From Glandiceps talaboti (Eukaryota > Hemichordata > Enteropneusta > Spengelidae): a stretch of 64,000 bases of DNA. Where the stretch lies: positions 23,290,887-23,354,886 of the forward strand of contig NC_135564.1 in NCBI RefSeq assembly GCF_964340395.1, read 5' to 3'. The notes under the pieces were generated by a model. The model did no database searches. It was not told the origin of the DNA and was given only the letters and a program-made list of their open reading frames with translations. Made by a program: the position numbers and the translations under genes. Below are positions 11,606 through 23,217 of this stretch, one piece after another (positions within the stretch are counted from its first letter, which is position 1; every line of letters starts with the position of its first letter).

Positions 11606-12986
11606 CGAAATGAGACAGCTGTTTTTGAGCTGCAGCAGCTCTCAAAAAGACTTCTGACAGTTAGCTGCCGGAAGGCTGATTTTTGTGCATACATAATTAG
11701 ATTTGAGCTGCAGAGAACAGCTCTCAACAGCTCAGGTAAATACCTGACAGACATTCAACTGCTTTATAACAGACTTATGTAAGACTATCGTCAGACATCT
11801 GAAAGACCACTAACAGACCTGACAGACTAACAACAGCCTTCTGACAGCATTGTGACAAACTGCTGAAAGACTATAAGCAGACTTCTGACAGGTATCATTG
11901 GCACACTGCAAAAGGGGAATTCCTTACTAAAAATCCACTAGTTTAAAAAGTGTTCTATACTAATTCAAAACAAGTCTGATCAGTTTTGAGTGTTTCATTC
12001 ATGTTTTAAACTTGTCAGAAGTCCTTAGTCAACTCATTTGAAACTAGTTTTAAACATGTTTTAAACCATATTAATTTTGACACTTAAAACATGCTTATAC
12101 ACGTTGGGAAAATATATTTGACATACAAATGTATATCAGGACTGACCATATTTGATTTGAATGCTTGTTCCCACTGAAACATATTTAAAAAATGTCAGTT
12201 TCACAAACTCACAAAGTTTGTTCACTTACATGTTTTAGGGGATACACATATATGTATGTATGTACATACTACACACACGGGCACATACTTTTGCAACCAG
12301 TAAATCATGCAGAAGAAGAATTAAATGAAAACAAGAAGCAACTTTATTGCTTTTTTCCAAAATAACTAAAAGGCTTGAGACATGTCTGTAGTGAAATGAC
12401 AATACCAACATACCTGAGTTTAACAATAGTACCTGTATTCATCCATTGATTAGAAGACAAAAAATATATGGGGTTCTTCAAATCAAATCTAAAGAATTAC
12501 CTACATCATACATGTGAAAGAGCTCTGGCAATTTGAGTTTGGCTTTCAACAGTTGCTGGAGTTTCAGAGTCTGACATTATTTCACTTTCAGTCATTATAT
12601 AAGCTAAAGCCATTGTGTTCATCATTAGCATCATCACTTCGGCAGTTTACATCATCACTTTGGCAGTTTACATCATCAGTTTGGCAGAATCAGGATCAGA
12701 ATCAGATCAATCAATATCCATTGGTTCCTGAAAGTCACTGCAAAGAAAGAACCAAGAGCAATCAATTAACAAAAGAAATGTTTGTTATGAATGTGAAGGG
12801 AGAGGTACACAGTTCATTTTATCTTTTGTTTCTAATAAACAGTTACATGCTACAAACAAAGAATCTATTGTTTGTCCCTATAGAAATGCCAACTGTCTTG
12901 TGTCTTTTTACTATTTGCTCCTCTTGGGCAATTATATTGCTCTGTTTTGTTTTTATACACTAACAGATTAAAAAAGTTACAAGTAC

Positions 12987-13199
12987 CTTTGAAAGTAGGC
13001 CTGTTCCTTCATCCTTTCTAAAGTTGCCATACAACTTTGCTAGGCATTTGGCTTGCTTCTCTTCAGCAATTTCTCTATCTTTGTCAGTCTTTGCTTTATT
13101 GCTTTGCTGTGCTGCATGTGTTCCATTTTTTGTCCTGCTGGAGTTTGCTTTCTTTGTCCACTTTCTGTTTTTTGTACTTTTATGTTGACACTGCTTTTT
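12987..13199 (-). CDS. possible exon 2 of a small basic protein (unrecognised)
   Basis: On the minus strand, 'gactttag' (acceptor) precedes an open 71-codon frame (KKQCQHKSTKNRKWTKK.. to ..AEEKQAKCLAKLYGNF and EGTGLLSK) that ends at a gtactt donor. It is phase 0 and compatible with the exon at 14396-14491. It is rich in K, R and Q. The next plausible acceptor (tttgcag, about 12740) would give an immediate TGA. A second reading uses the acceptor at 13237 and another frame; it ends in a sensible ERMKEQAYFQ..DFQEPMDID tail but contains one TAG. I do not recognise the protein, and the splicing is a guess. Confidence 0.3.
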
Positions 13200-13729
13200 C
13201 TAAAGTCATCTTGAGTTTCTACTCTAAGATGCAACAAATAAAAACATGCATGTAAGTAACACTAATTTTGGCAAAACAAAAATTATCAACTGGTAAATAG
13301 AATCTACAAAATGTATATTCTTGTAGTGTGTTAACAGTGGTACACCCTAGGTGAATACATTTTATCAGACTTCCCAAAAGTACATCAGAGGCTGAGCAGC
13401 CATAATTAAGGAACAGCTTTATAAAAACTTTATAAAAAAAATAATGAACTCGCAGTCTTCCCACATTGTCTCACTTAACACTTAACATTTCTACTTAGAA
13501 TAAGACAAGGATAATTAATATTGCTTGTCTGATGGCCACAATGCCTCAACAAGAGTTCCATATTCTTACTCTCTCCTTACAACTAAATAGGTGTTGTGTT
13601 CTATAATTTGCACTATAACGTAATGAATACACAAATACATCAATATGAAGCATTTTAAACATGACAATCTTTGATTAAAATGAAAGTCCATACCCTTATT
13701 AAATAAATACATACATACATGTACGTATC

Positions 13730-13790
13730 TATATACACACACACACACATACATACATACATACATACATACATACATACGGACAGACCT
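13730..13790. repeat. (CA)n and (ATAC)n microsatellite
   Basis: Short runs of cacaca and catacata. They give long spurious open frames of repeating Tyr/Val/Cys on the minus strand; no protein should be inferred from them. Confidence 0.9.
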
Positions 13791-14046
13791 CAATGACATC
13801 AAGTTGGTGAAAAGTGTTCTGCATGTACATGACAGAGCACTGTGTAAATGTGGCTGTGACCATGGGGTGTACTAGTACTACTACTAAATGATTTGTGACA
13901 CACTGGTTTCTACAAAACACTCCAACATTGTTCCATTCCATATCTTAATTGAATAAATTAATTTGCCACTGTTTTCTAACAAGACTCAGTGCGGTACATA
14001 GGAACTCTTTCGACGAGAAACTAATATTTTTTACACGATAAATTAT

Positions 14047-14060
14047 GGGGGGGGGGGGGG
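14047..14060 (+). repeat. poly(G) tract
   Basis: A run of about 14 G in otherwise AT-rich sequence, one of a dozen such tracts in the window. Confidence 0.9.
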
Positions 14061-14379
14061 TGTAATCTAATTCCAGTTTACACACGGCACCAGGCAAGCA
14101 GTGCATTCTTTCCTACTTTCAGTCGACAAAGTGGACACTCCAACTTGAATATTACATGTATATCAGATGTACTTTAAAAACAACTTTCGGAAGTTTCAAA
14201 CAGTTGTAGAAGTCTATGTATGCAACCGTGGACCGAGGTCTAGGTCTATGTCTGAAAAGGCTCCGATCGTACGGCCACAAGTACTATAATATAAATAAGA
14301 TATAACGTCTACACATAGACGACCTGGATTCTATCGTTTTAAAAAAATATCAGAGCCTATAATGTGCTCTGAAAGCGTC

Positions 14380-14880
14380 AGTTAAATTAACATACCTTCA
14401 TCACCAAAATGAGTAGGTCTTGATGTATACCTCTTCTCATGATCAGTTGTCGAAAACGATTTTCTTTGCCTTTGTGAATCATGGCCGCCATCTTCCGTTT
14501 CACATTTGAAGTACTGGGGATATTGCGCGCGTTGATTTGATTGGCTGATACGTCATAGCCTCGTTCACAATAATTTCAAAACTTCAATGCGTTGTAAACT
14601 TTACAGCAGTCGTTGATTCAATTTTGAAAAAATATATTTTTGTTTATTATTTTGTTTCTTTCATATTATCCATGTTTGCGCTGTTATTAGCCATAAACAA
14701 AATGTTTGTTCCTAGCAGTTTTTCCACGAGCTTTGAAAGAGCCTGTGACGCCATATTGTGGATATAACCTTAGCCAGCGATCGACGATCGAGGGGTTTGT
14801 TTACACCGTACGTTCACGTTACGTATCGACTCAAAACAGAGCAGTATACTTGTAATCTCCAAAAGTTGAAGCAAAATGGC
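14380..14880. promoter_or_regulatory. CpG-richer, probably bidirectional promoter
   Basis: Compared with its surroundings this stretch is rich in CpG and promoter words: 'atggccgccatcttccg' (YY1/ETS on the minus strand), 'gcgcgc' near 14527, 'gattggctg' (a CCAAT-type box, near 14541), 'tacgtca' (CRE-like, near 14550), and later 'cgatcgacgatcg' and 'gttacgtatcg'. The motifs sit between the minus-strand candidate exon and plus-strand open segments from about 14880. This is inference from composition only. Confidence 0.4.
14396..14491 (-). CDS. possible first coding exon of a small minus-strand gene
   Basis: On the minus strand, ATG at 14491-14489 lies in 'ggaagatggcggccatg' and opens 32 codons (MAAMIHKGKENRFRQLIMRR, then GIHQDLLILVMK), followed directly by the donor 'gtatgt'. 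The start sits in a YY1/ETS-type core motif (GGAAGATGGCGGC), which in animals often overlaps the initiator ATG of housekeeping genes. The second ATG, three codons later, is an alternative start. The protein is not recognised. Phase 0 at the donor fits the open frame at 12987-13199. Confidence 0.4.
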
Positions 14881-15420
14881 AATCTATGAGAGATGGAAGC
14901 GAAAAGTGGCCATTCCAGTTCTGAGGACAACTTTGCGATCATTGGCCCACAAACGATGGACTCCCATCACTTCCGGGTGATGTCCCTCAACATCAACAAC
15001 ACACGAACACGTACACAGACAATACCGATACCGTTTCAAGCGAGTTTGGTAGACTAATGAGATGATCGACAGGAAGGAGATGGCGAGCATCATATTTATT
15101 CATGTTATAACATAACGGAGGAAATGAAGACAACTGTGAGTTATTTGACAATGAAGAGGGGAATCAAAATCCCTTGTTGACATCCGACTGTCGAGATTTA
15201 TCAGACGGCGTTGATGATGGGTATGACAACCCTGAATATGACTGACTATAGTGAAACTGAAAACTCAGATATTGGCGAGGCCGATCATATGCGGCCCAAA
15301 ATGAACCACTCTTTTCAATGCCTATACGCTACACGACCGGCCCAAGTCAAGAAATATACTGCAGGGGACATTTCCTGTAGTACCCTTGAAAATGGGCCGT
15401 GTTTCTGCATATGTAACCAG
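14876..15420 (+). other. plus-strand segment with short open frames, possible decayed gene
   Basis: Short open frames with protein-like composition follow the promoter-like region: one from ATG 14893 (about 54 codons, MEAKSGHSSSEDNF..), one at about 15113-15244 (..DNCELFDNEEGNQNPLL.., ..DDGYDNPEYD, no Met) and one at 15211-15423 (..DYSETENSDIGEADHM..). They are in different frames and have no clear splice sites joining them. I recognise no family. It could be the 5' end of a transposase-type gene in the 4.7-kb insertion, or chance. Confidence 0.2.
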
Positions 15421-16334
15421 TAATTGCTAGTCCCAAGTTGAAGCATAGTAAACAAATTCCACACTAATATACGTGCATGGCTATCACAAACCCAGAATAC
15501 TAAATCTGGCAAATGATTTTAAAATGGATGTTTGTTATGTAGGTGACATATTACAAATAATTTGAGAAAACAGTTACATTAAATCTCGGTAAGTTGTGAG
15601 GGTGAACGATGCAAATAATAAATGCATACAACAATACATGTACATTTTATATTAGAGGTATTCTGTAAGGATTGATTTTGTTGTTCATGCAGCTGGTTTA
15701 CGTTTTAACAAGAACAGATTCCGGTGTTTATACTTAACAATGAAACTTAATAAATATATTTTAACATGTAAATGTACTGTAGTTATTGGTCATTTGATGG
15801 TGTTGCAGGCATTCTTATAAATATTACCTACATTCACCTGCATACATTTGATGTATGTTTTAGTGAATAAGTATTTAGGCAAGTTTAATTCCAAGCAATA
15901 TTTATTATGACACAGAAGCATATTAACAGAGAACCCTTGGATTGGTATGCCCTTCCACATTGCCACTGTCCAGGTAACTTTAAAATATTCTGGAAACTAC
16001 CACAAAAGCTGCTAAAAGTCTGCTGCTAGTCGTTTTGCCCATGACAGAGCAAAGTGTAAACACTCCTGACAGACATTATTTAGAAATTAACTCCTGTGGC
16101 TGAAGACAACTGCCAGTAAACTGCAAGTAGCTGTTGGTGAACTGCAGACAGCTGTCAGTAAGCTTAAGATTTTTTTTCCTAACAGACATAAACCCTAGAA
16201 GTCTGTTGCAGACATTCAGCAGCTCAACACATTTTTGAATGTGTGCAATAGAGCTGTTGGTAGTGTGCCACAGAGCTGAAAAGCTCTGAAAAAGCTCTTT
16301 GCCAGCTTGGGTCTGAGCTTTCAGTTTGGTAAGG

Positions 16335-18399
16335 GAGATTACCATAATAGTTGTGTGTTAATGATACCTGTTAGATTACCATACTAGTTGTGTGTTAATG
16401 ATACATGTTAGATTACCATAATAGTTGTGTGGCAATGATACCTGTTAGATTACCATACTAGTTGTGTGTTAATGATACCTGTTAGATTACCATACTAGTT
16501 GTGTGTTAACGATACCTGTTAGATTACCATACTAGTTGTGTGTTAATGATGCCTGTTAGATTACCATACTAGTTGTGTGTTAATGATACCTGTTAGATTA
16601 TCATAATAGTTGTGTGTTAATGATACCTGTTGGATTACCATACTAGTTGTGTGTTAACGATGCCTGTTAGATTACCATACTAGTTGTGTGTTAATGATAC
16701 CTGTTAGATTACCATACTAGTTGTGTGTTAATGATACCTGTTAGATTACCATACTAGTTGTGTGTTAACGATGCCTGTTAGATTACCATACTAGTTGTGT
16801 GGCGATGATACCTGTTAGATTACCATACTAGTTGTGTGTTAATGATACCTGTTAGATTACCATACTAGTTGTGTGTTAATGATACCTGTTAGATTACCAT
16901 ATTAGTTGTGTGTTAATGATGCCTGTTAGATTACCATACTAGTTGTGTGTTAATGATGCCTGTTAGATTACCATACTAGTTGTGTGTTAGTGATACCTGT
17001 TAGATTCCAATACTAGTTGTGTGTTAATGATGCCTGTTAGATTACCATACTAGTTGTGTGTTAATGATACCTGTTAGATTACCATACTAGTTGTGTGGCA
17101 ATGATACCTGTTAGATTACCATACTAGTTGTGTGGCAATGATACCTGTTAGATTACCATACTATTTGTGTGTTAATGATACCTGTTAGATTACCATACTA
17201 GTTGTGTGTTAATGATACCTGTTAGATTACCATACTAGTTGTGTGGCAATGATACCTGTTAGATTACCATACTAGTTGTGTGGCAATGATACCTGTTAGA
17301 TTACCATACTAGTTGTGTGTTAATGATACCTGTTAGATTACCATACTAGTTGTGTGTTAATGATACCTGTTAGATTCCAATACTAGTTGTGTGTTAATGA
17401 TGCCTGTTAGATTACCATACTAGTTGTGTGTTAATGATACCTGTTAGATTACCATACTAGTTGTGTGGCAATGATGCCTGTTAGATTACCATACTAGTTG
17501 TGTGGCAATGATACCTGTTAGATTACCATACTAGTTGTGTGTTAATAATGCCTGTTAGATTACCATACTAGTTGTGTGTTAATGATACCTGTTAGATTAC
17601 CATAATAGTTGTGTGTTAATGATACATGTTAGATTACCATAATAGTTGTGTGTTAATGATACCTGTTAGATTACCATACTAGTTGTGTGTTAATGATACC
17701 TGTTAGATTACCATACTAGTTGTGTGTTAATGATACCTGTTAGATTACCATAATAGTTGTGTATTAATGATACCTGTTAGATTACCATACTAGTTGTGTG
17801 TTAATGATACCTGTTAGATTACCATACTAGTTGTGTGTTAATGATGCCTGTTAGATTACCATACTAGTTGTGTGGCAATGATACCTGTTAGATTACCATA
17901 CTAGTTGTGTGGCAATGATGCCTGTTAGATTACCATACTAGTTGTGTGGCAATGATACCTGTTAGATTACCATACTAGTTGTGTGTTAATGATGCCTGTT
18001 AGATTACCATACTAGTTGTGTGTTAATGATACCTGTTAGATTACCATACTAGTTGTGTGTTAATGATGCCTGTTAGATTACCATACTAGTTGTGTGTTAA
18101 TGATGCCTGTTAGATTACCATACTAGTTGTGTGTTAATGATGCCTGTTAGATTACCATACTAGTTGTGTGTTAATGATACCTGTTAGATTACCATACTAG
18201 TTGTGTGTTAATGATACCTGTTAGATTACCATACTAGTTGTGTGTTAATTATACCTGTTAGATTACCATACTAGTTGTGTGTTAATGATGCCTGTTAGAC
18301 TACCATACTAGTTGTGTGGCAATGATGCCTGTTAGATTACCATACTAGTTGTGTGTTAATGATACCTGTTAGATTACCATACTAGTTGTTTGGCAATGG
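16335..18399. repeat. minisatellite array 2, block c (about 56 copies)
   Basis: Third block of the same 37-bp array, starting in mid-unit (agattaccataatag) and ending at 'ttgtttggcaatgg'. The mixture of variants is the same as in block a. Confidence 0.97.
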
Positions 18400-19344
18400 A
18401 TAATAATTTAAAATATAAAGTTTAACTTTTGGTGGAAGATGTGTACTGAATCTTAGTGAAAGTTTTAGTACTGCAAAAAAGTTAAAATCATCATAGATTT
18501 TCATTCTTCCCTATGTACATTATGCCATGTTAGACGCCAACAAATTGTGTTGGTTGTCTGATGTTCTTTATGTACACACAGCATGTTGTAATATTTATAA
18601 CTTTGTATCATATATTTATTATGATAAGCATTAATTTTATTTGAATACATCACGTCAAAATTGCATTTAAGGGTTTTATCAAGGGCAGTGCTCTTGAAAC
18701 AGTGAGTGACAACTGTGCCGAGAACATGACAAAGATGTATTTGCTTTTATATAAAAAATAAACTCATGTATCATGTATCACATGTATCACATGTATCCAA
18801 TGTCGAAACCCAGAGAATGTGATGTGTTACAAAATATACATGTATGACACTAAGAAAAATACCATTTTAATATGAATACTTTATTTATTGATGCTTGAGG
18901 TACAGAGAGCAATGTGGAAGCTCTCACTAGATCAATGAGATAGCAACACAAATAGGTATTTCAGTGAATGAGCATTGCAAATGAACACCAATGTGCATAG
19001 CAACCATTGCCACACCCATATCAACTACCAAATAACTATGGCTTTGCAAAAATATTAATATTGGCAGGTAAGTCAGCCCACCTAGAGACTACATAATACA
19101 TTTATAAAAAATAATACCTGCGGAGTATATGTGTTATATTACAGTGCCACTGGTGGTATTTTTTTCGAAGCTACTTTTGAGTTTGTTGATTTGATGCTAA
19201 CTTATGGTAAATGTGAATAGAATTAAAACAAAAGCAAAAATGTATCTGTGGACATGTAACTGAAAAACAAACAAAAGCATGATATAATGTGTCATAGAGG
19301 GCAGCATTTGCCACATGTGTATACTTTCAAGCCTACCTATTTTT
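18400..19344. other. intronic sequence with an F1 end fragment
   Basis: No coding region is seen. About 18955-19165 matches the far end of F1 ('gcaaatgaacacc', 'agcaaccattgccac' and a terminal 'acagtgccactggtggtattttt'). The remainder is unremarkable AT-rich sequence. Confidence 0.6.
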
Positions 19345-20698
19345 ACCTCCCCCCCCCCCCCCGTAAGGGTATGGTAGGTATTAAAAGGGGGATGTCTGTC
19401 TGTGTGTCTGTCATATGTCCATCTGTGTGTGTGTCTGTGTCATCATTTTCTTAAAAACGGCTGGCTCAATTATGAAATTTAGTGCATATAATGTTTGGGG
19501 TAATGGCTAGACCTGATTAGTTTTTGAGTGAGATCTGTTCATATTAATTTGGGAAATTTGCATATCAATGAAATCAACTAATTAAGCAATAAAACGGCTG
19601 TCTCAATTATTATGAAATTTAGTACATATAATGTTTGGGGTAATGGCTAGACCTGATTAGTTTTTGAGTGAGATCTGTTCATGTTAATTAGGGAAATTTG
19701 CATATCAATGAAATCAACTAATTAAGCAATAAAACGGCTGTCTCAATTATTATGAAATTTAATACATATAATGTTTGGGGTAATGGCTAGACCTGATTAG
19801 TTTTTGAGTGAGATCTGTTCATGTTAATTAGGGAAATTTGCATATCAAAGAAATCAACTAATTAAGCAATATCTTAAGACTGCATACTTCAATTTCAATA
19901 CAATTAAGTACATGTACTTAATTATATTGAAAAATTAGAAAATGAATATGTCCTATAAAGTTTGTTGATGTACCTTACAGTGTTAATGAATAATTTGTAT
20001 AATTAATTATTTTCGGTAATTAGGTTAACCATTAGAAAATGAATTTGTCCTATAAAGTTTGTTGATGTACCTTAACGAATAATTTGTATAATTAATTATT
20101 TTCAGTAGTTAGGTTATATCTTAAGAATACATTCTTCAATTTCAATATAATGCAGTGCATATACGTTAACCATGACAAATCGCATAGGTCCTATAAAGTT
20201 TGTTGATGTACCTTAGAGTGTTAATGAATAATTTGCATAATTAGTGATTTTCGGTAATTAGGCTATATCTTAAGACTGCATACTTCAATTTCAATACAAT
20301 TTAGTACATATGTTAAACATAACAGAGTGCATATGTCCTATGAAATTTGTTGATATAGTTTACAGTTTTAGTGGACAATTTGCATAATTAGTGATTTTAG
20401 GTAACTAGGCAACATCTTAAAAATGCAAGCTTCTATAATATGGTATATATATCAACCATAATAATACGCACCTGTGCTAAGAAGTTGTTGATACAACTTT
20501 TACCTTTAATGAGTAATTTGAATAATGAATGATATTCAGTAATTAAGCAGTATCATGCACTCTTCAAATTCCATATAATTTGGCATGTACATTTACCTAA
20601 GAAAGCACACTTGTCCAAAATAAAAGCCTGTTACCATAGTTTTTTTAGTTTTAATGAGCAATTTGCATAATTAGTGATTCCCTTATGGGAGGCATCCA
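19345..20698 (+). repeat. F2 dispersed repeat, near-complete copy
   Basis: Begins after TTTTT with ACCTCC, a C run, then GTAAGGGTATGGTAGGT. This is the same hairpin as at 28992 but with a poly(C) expansion in one arm. A CTGT/GT microsatellite follows, then three copies of a roughly 140-bp unit (19453-19870) beginning 'aaaacggctg', then degenerate copies of a longer unit ('taattaggctatatcttaag', 'tttgttgatgtacctta'). It ends 'cccttatgggaggcatcca', a partial inverted copy of the start. No protein is encoded. It has the same design as F1 with different sequence. Confidence 0.75.
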
Positions 20699-20869
20699 TT
20701 TTTAATCGTGTTGAGACATTAATATAAATGGTTGCATGTGCTTTCTTTATAACAGATTTGCTTCTTTTTATCTATTTGTAAATTGTAAACGTGTTTCACA
20801 ACAAGTTAGAATGTACCACTGGTTTAAAAAATCAAATGATTTATTATGTCATGTTTGTTATCTTCATAG

Positions 20870-21022
20870 CAACGAAACATTATGAAAAATAAGGATGTTA
20901 TTTTGCCACTTGATAAGTTCATGGACTTAACAAAAGAAGTTGCACTTCCTGTAGAAGACTATCGCAAAGCATGTACAATGGTAGATAGTCCTATACCAAT
21001 CTGATTGTGTGATGTCATTATG
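20870..21022 (+). CDS. ACP6: ACP6-like histidine acid phosphatase, last coding exon
   Basis: Acceptor 'cttcatag' ends at 20869. The exon reads in phase 0: QRNIMKNKDVILPLDKFMDL, then TKEVALPVEDYRKAC, and stops at TGA 21002-21004 after 44 codons. The PLDKF..V.LPVEDYRKAC pattern matches the C-terminal end of ACP6 (a PLDMF.. and PEKYHALC.. type tail). After the stop, 18 bases remain before a good donor (g|gtaagt, 21023), so the 3' UTR appears to be spliced. The next UTR exon was not identified. With the exon at 2788-2949 this gives the enzyme's last 98 residues. Both exons are undamaged, so the gene is probably functional. Confidence 0.8.
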
Positions 21023-21423
21023 GTAAGTACATCTATACAATCCGTTTAACACATCATTCCCTTTAATCTCTCACATCTTCTATTTTTCAATCAAACTCTA
21101 GGATTAGAAATCCTGACATTGTTTTCATTTACCACGTCAGTAAGTCAGATTGTCAATCGATAATGACGTGTTGAGTTAGTTCACTGTTGTTTGGAAAGAC
21201 ATACCCACACCATGCGAACACAATACACTCTGTTTAGGAAAACTGATTTAAATGGCACCTCTTTGACTTGTGCCAGGCATAGTTGTTCTAAAGAATTGGC
21301 TGGAAGATAAAATGGTGACTCAGTGCATGCCTTCATGGGAGGAATACTATCTATGTTATTATTGGTATGCTATCTGTCAGCCAACTAGCCAACCAATGAA
21401 CCTTGATTTATTGATTGACTGAC

Positions 21424-21455
<32 letters not shown>

Positions 21456-22040
21456 GGTTTATCAGTTATCATTGGTTACTATCTGTTATCATTGGTATAC
21501 TGTCAATCAATCAACCAACCAATCAATCAACCAACCAACCAACCAACCAACCAACCAACCAACCAACCAGTCAATCAATCATGATTATATAGTATGTGTT
21601 ATCATTGTATGCTATCTGTGTTATTATCATCAAGCTTTCACCAAGTACACTTGCCAGTTACAATGTACTTACAAAGTACTCCAGCTCCGAGGGAGCTTAG
21701 TTTGGAGATATCTGTTGTCTGTGTGTGTATGATCAATATCCCTGGCTAGTTTGAAATAAAATTCGATGTAGAGATTCAGTGAGACAATGATTTGGTTTAG
21801 GTGATTATCCTATGACAATTAATAATACATTTTCATAAATAAAGATTTTGGATAATTGACTTTTGAATGGGGAGCTTACACTAAGAGATACTGGGCATCT
21901 GTCTGTCTGTCTGTATCTCCAATGTCTCAAAAACCTCAGGCTCATTCAAAATAAAATTTTCTATAGAGAATCTTGAGCTAATGTAGACAACTGATTAGGT
22001 TTTGAATATTAATAATGCATTTGCAGAAATAACAATTTTT
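21023..22040. other. probable 3' UTR intron / intergenic sequence with simple repeats
   Basis: No exon recognised. It contains (TTGA)n at about 21410-21455 and (CCAA)n at about 21510-21570. From 21682 there is a small palindrome (AGCTCC-ga-GGGAGCT) with a ctgt/gtgt stretch after it (start of family F6). A second F6-like piece (21870-21990) has 'gggagctta', four CTGT units and 'ctcattcaaaataaaattt'. Confidence 0.5.
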
Positions 22041-22760
22041 AGCACAACTGAACTGATAAGGTTCAGTAGTGTTACTGTTAGTCTGTAAATTGTGAGTGTG
22101 TCATACTTAATATGTAATTGGCCCTAGCAACAATGACCATGCCCTTAGCAATAACCATTGGCAGTATATTTTGATTAAATAATATCATCTGGTAGGCAAG
22201 TGAGTAAACATTCAATACATATATGCAAATATCCCTAGCAACCATGATCACACCCATAGCAACAGTCAAATGATCACAGGTATTGCAAAGATAACGTGGA
22301 TTAATAGACAATTGAAGAAACATTGAAACAGTGTATGCAAATATGCCTAGCAACAACACCACGCTCATGACAACACCAAAATGATCACAGGCATTGCAAA
22401 GATAACACCGTAGATTAAAAGACAATTGAAGAAACATAAAAAATGTACGTAAATGCACCTAGCAACAAGACCACGCCCATACCAATAGCCAAATGATCAT
22501 ATATATTGCAAAGATAACAACAGGGATTCATAGACAAATGAATAAACAATAATTCTAAAAATGTATGCAAATACCCCTAGCAACCATGACCATGCCCATA
22601 GCAACAGCCAAATAGTGGTGTATTTGACAAAGATAACAACAGGAGTTCTTAGACAAGTGAACAAACATTCAAAAGTGTCCAACAAGACCATGCCCATGGC
22701 AACAGCCAAATGATCATGTATATTGCAAAGATAACAATGGATTAATAGACAAATGGATTA
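22041..22760 (+). repeat. F1 dispersed repeat, internally deleted copy
   Basis: The 5' hairpin (AGCACAACTGAAC..GTTCAGTAGTGTT) follows TTTTT at 22036-22040. The microsatellite and first body segment are missing: sequence jumps from about 22080 to 'ggccctagcaacaatgacc'. Then come five or six degenerate ~100-bp units around 'agcaacaagaccacgcccat'. The far end is lost where it meets an F2 fragment near 22765. Confidence 0.8.
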
Positions 22761-23217
22761 ACATTAGGTTATATTAGGCTATATCTAAAGAATGCACACC
22801 AAAAGTTCAATATAACTTGGTACATACATTTGTGATACCAAAGCTCACCTGATAATATTTCTGATGAAGCTTTTATTTTTCCATAGTTATTTGCATATTT
22901 ATGGTTTCACTAACTAGCATATAGATCACATGGTGTAACTGTAAACTGTTGGAAATTCTTGCTATGAGTTTAGCTATCCCAATTTGAATATTGACCCAAC
23001 TATCTGAACGTCGCACACCACTATAAATAAACCTCATCTATGGGCAGCCTTAATTTAGGATGTCGGGTGCTAACGAAAACCACAAAGATGCCCAGCTGTG
23101 CCTTTAAGTAGTCTGTAAATAAATTTGGAAGATTACAAATAAAGTAACTAGTGTAGAAGATTACAGACTTATTGGTTAGAACAAAGTAATGTTGAAATTA
23201 AAAAATACATATAACAT
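22761..23217. other. F2 fragment and unassigned sequence
   Basis: 22765-22920 matches the body of F2 ('ttaggctatatctaaagaatgcac'-type sequence and 'tttgcatatttatgg'). The rest (22920-23217) shows no gene or repeat that I can name. Confidence 0.5.

Larger units (their letters stand above)
11606..16334. mobile_element. 4.7-kb insertion in the 37-bp array, unclassified
   Basis: The array is cut between 'cctgttag' and 'agattacc', so this block is an insertion. Both ends (11606-11893 and about 15980-16334) are dense in short words such as ctgacag, cagac and agctg/cagctc. These look like subterminal repeats of a DNA transposon, although no clean terminal inverted repeat is visible and any target duplication is at most 2 bp (AG). 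The centre has a CpG-richer promoter-like stretch and a possible spliced minus-strand gene. Alternatives are a composite of two insertions, or a translocated host fragment. No transposase was recognised. Confidence 0.4.
2950..20869 (+). other. ACP6: 17.9-kb intron of the ACP6-like gene
   Basis: Bounded by a strong donor (gtaagt, 2950) and by an acceptor 'tcttcatag' ending at 20869. Both flanking exons are phase 0, so they join in frame (..YNGK | QRNIMK..). Almost all of the intron is repetitive: F1 repeats, the 37-bp array 2 in three blocks, a LINE, a 4.7-kb insertion with its own promoter-like core, and an F2 repeat. No further acid phosphatase exon was seen inside it. The protein alignment expected for the family also leaves no room for one. 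Confidence 0.75.

Noticed and set aside
12514-12963. Plus-strand frame of 149 codons
   Set aside because: It runs antisense to the candidate minus-strand exon region, has unusual composition and no motif. It partly reflects short local repeats (tcatcacttnggcagtttaca).
14876-15093. Minus-strand 69-codon frame opposite the plus-strand segment
   Set aside because: No recognisable domain and no start context; overlaps other short frames of equal quality.
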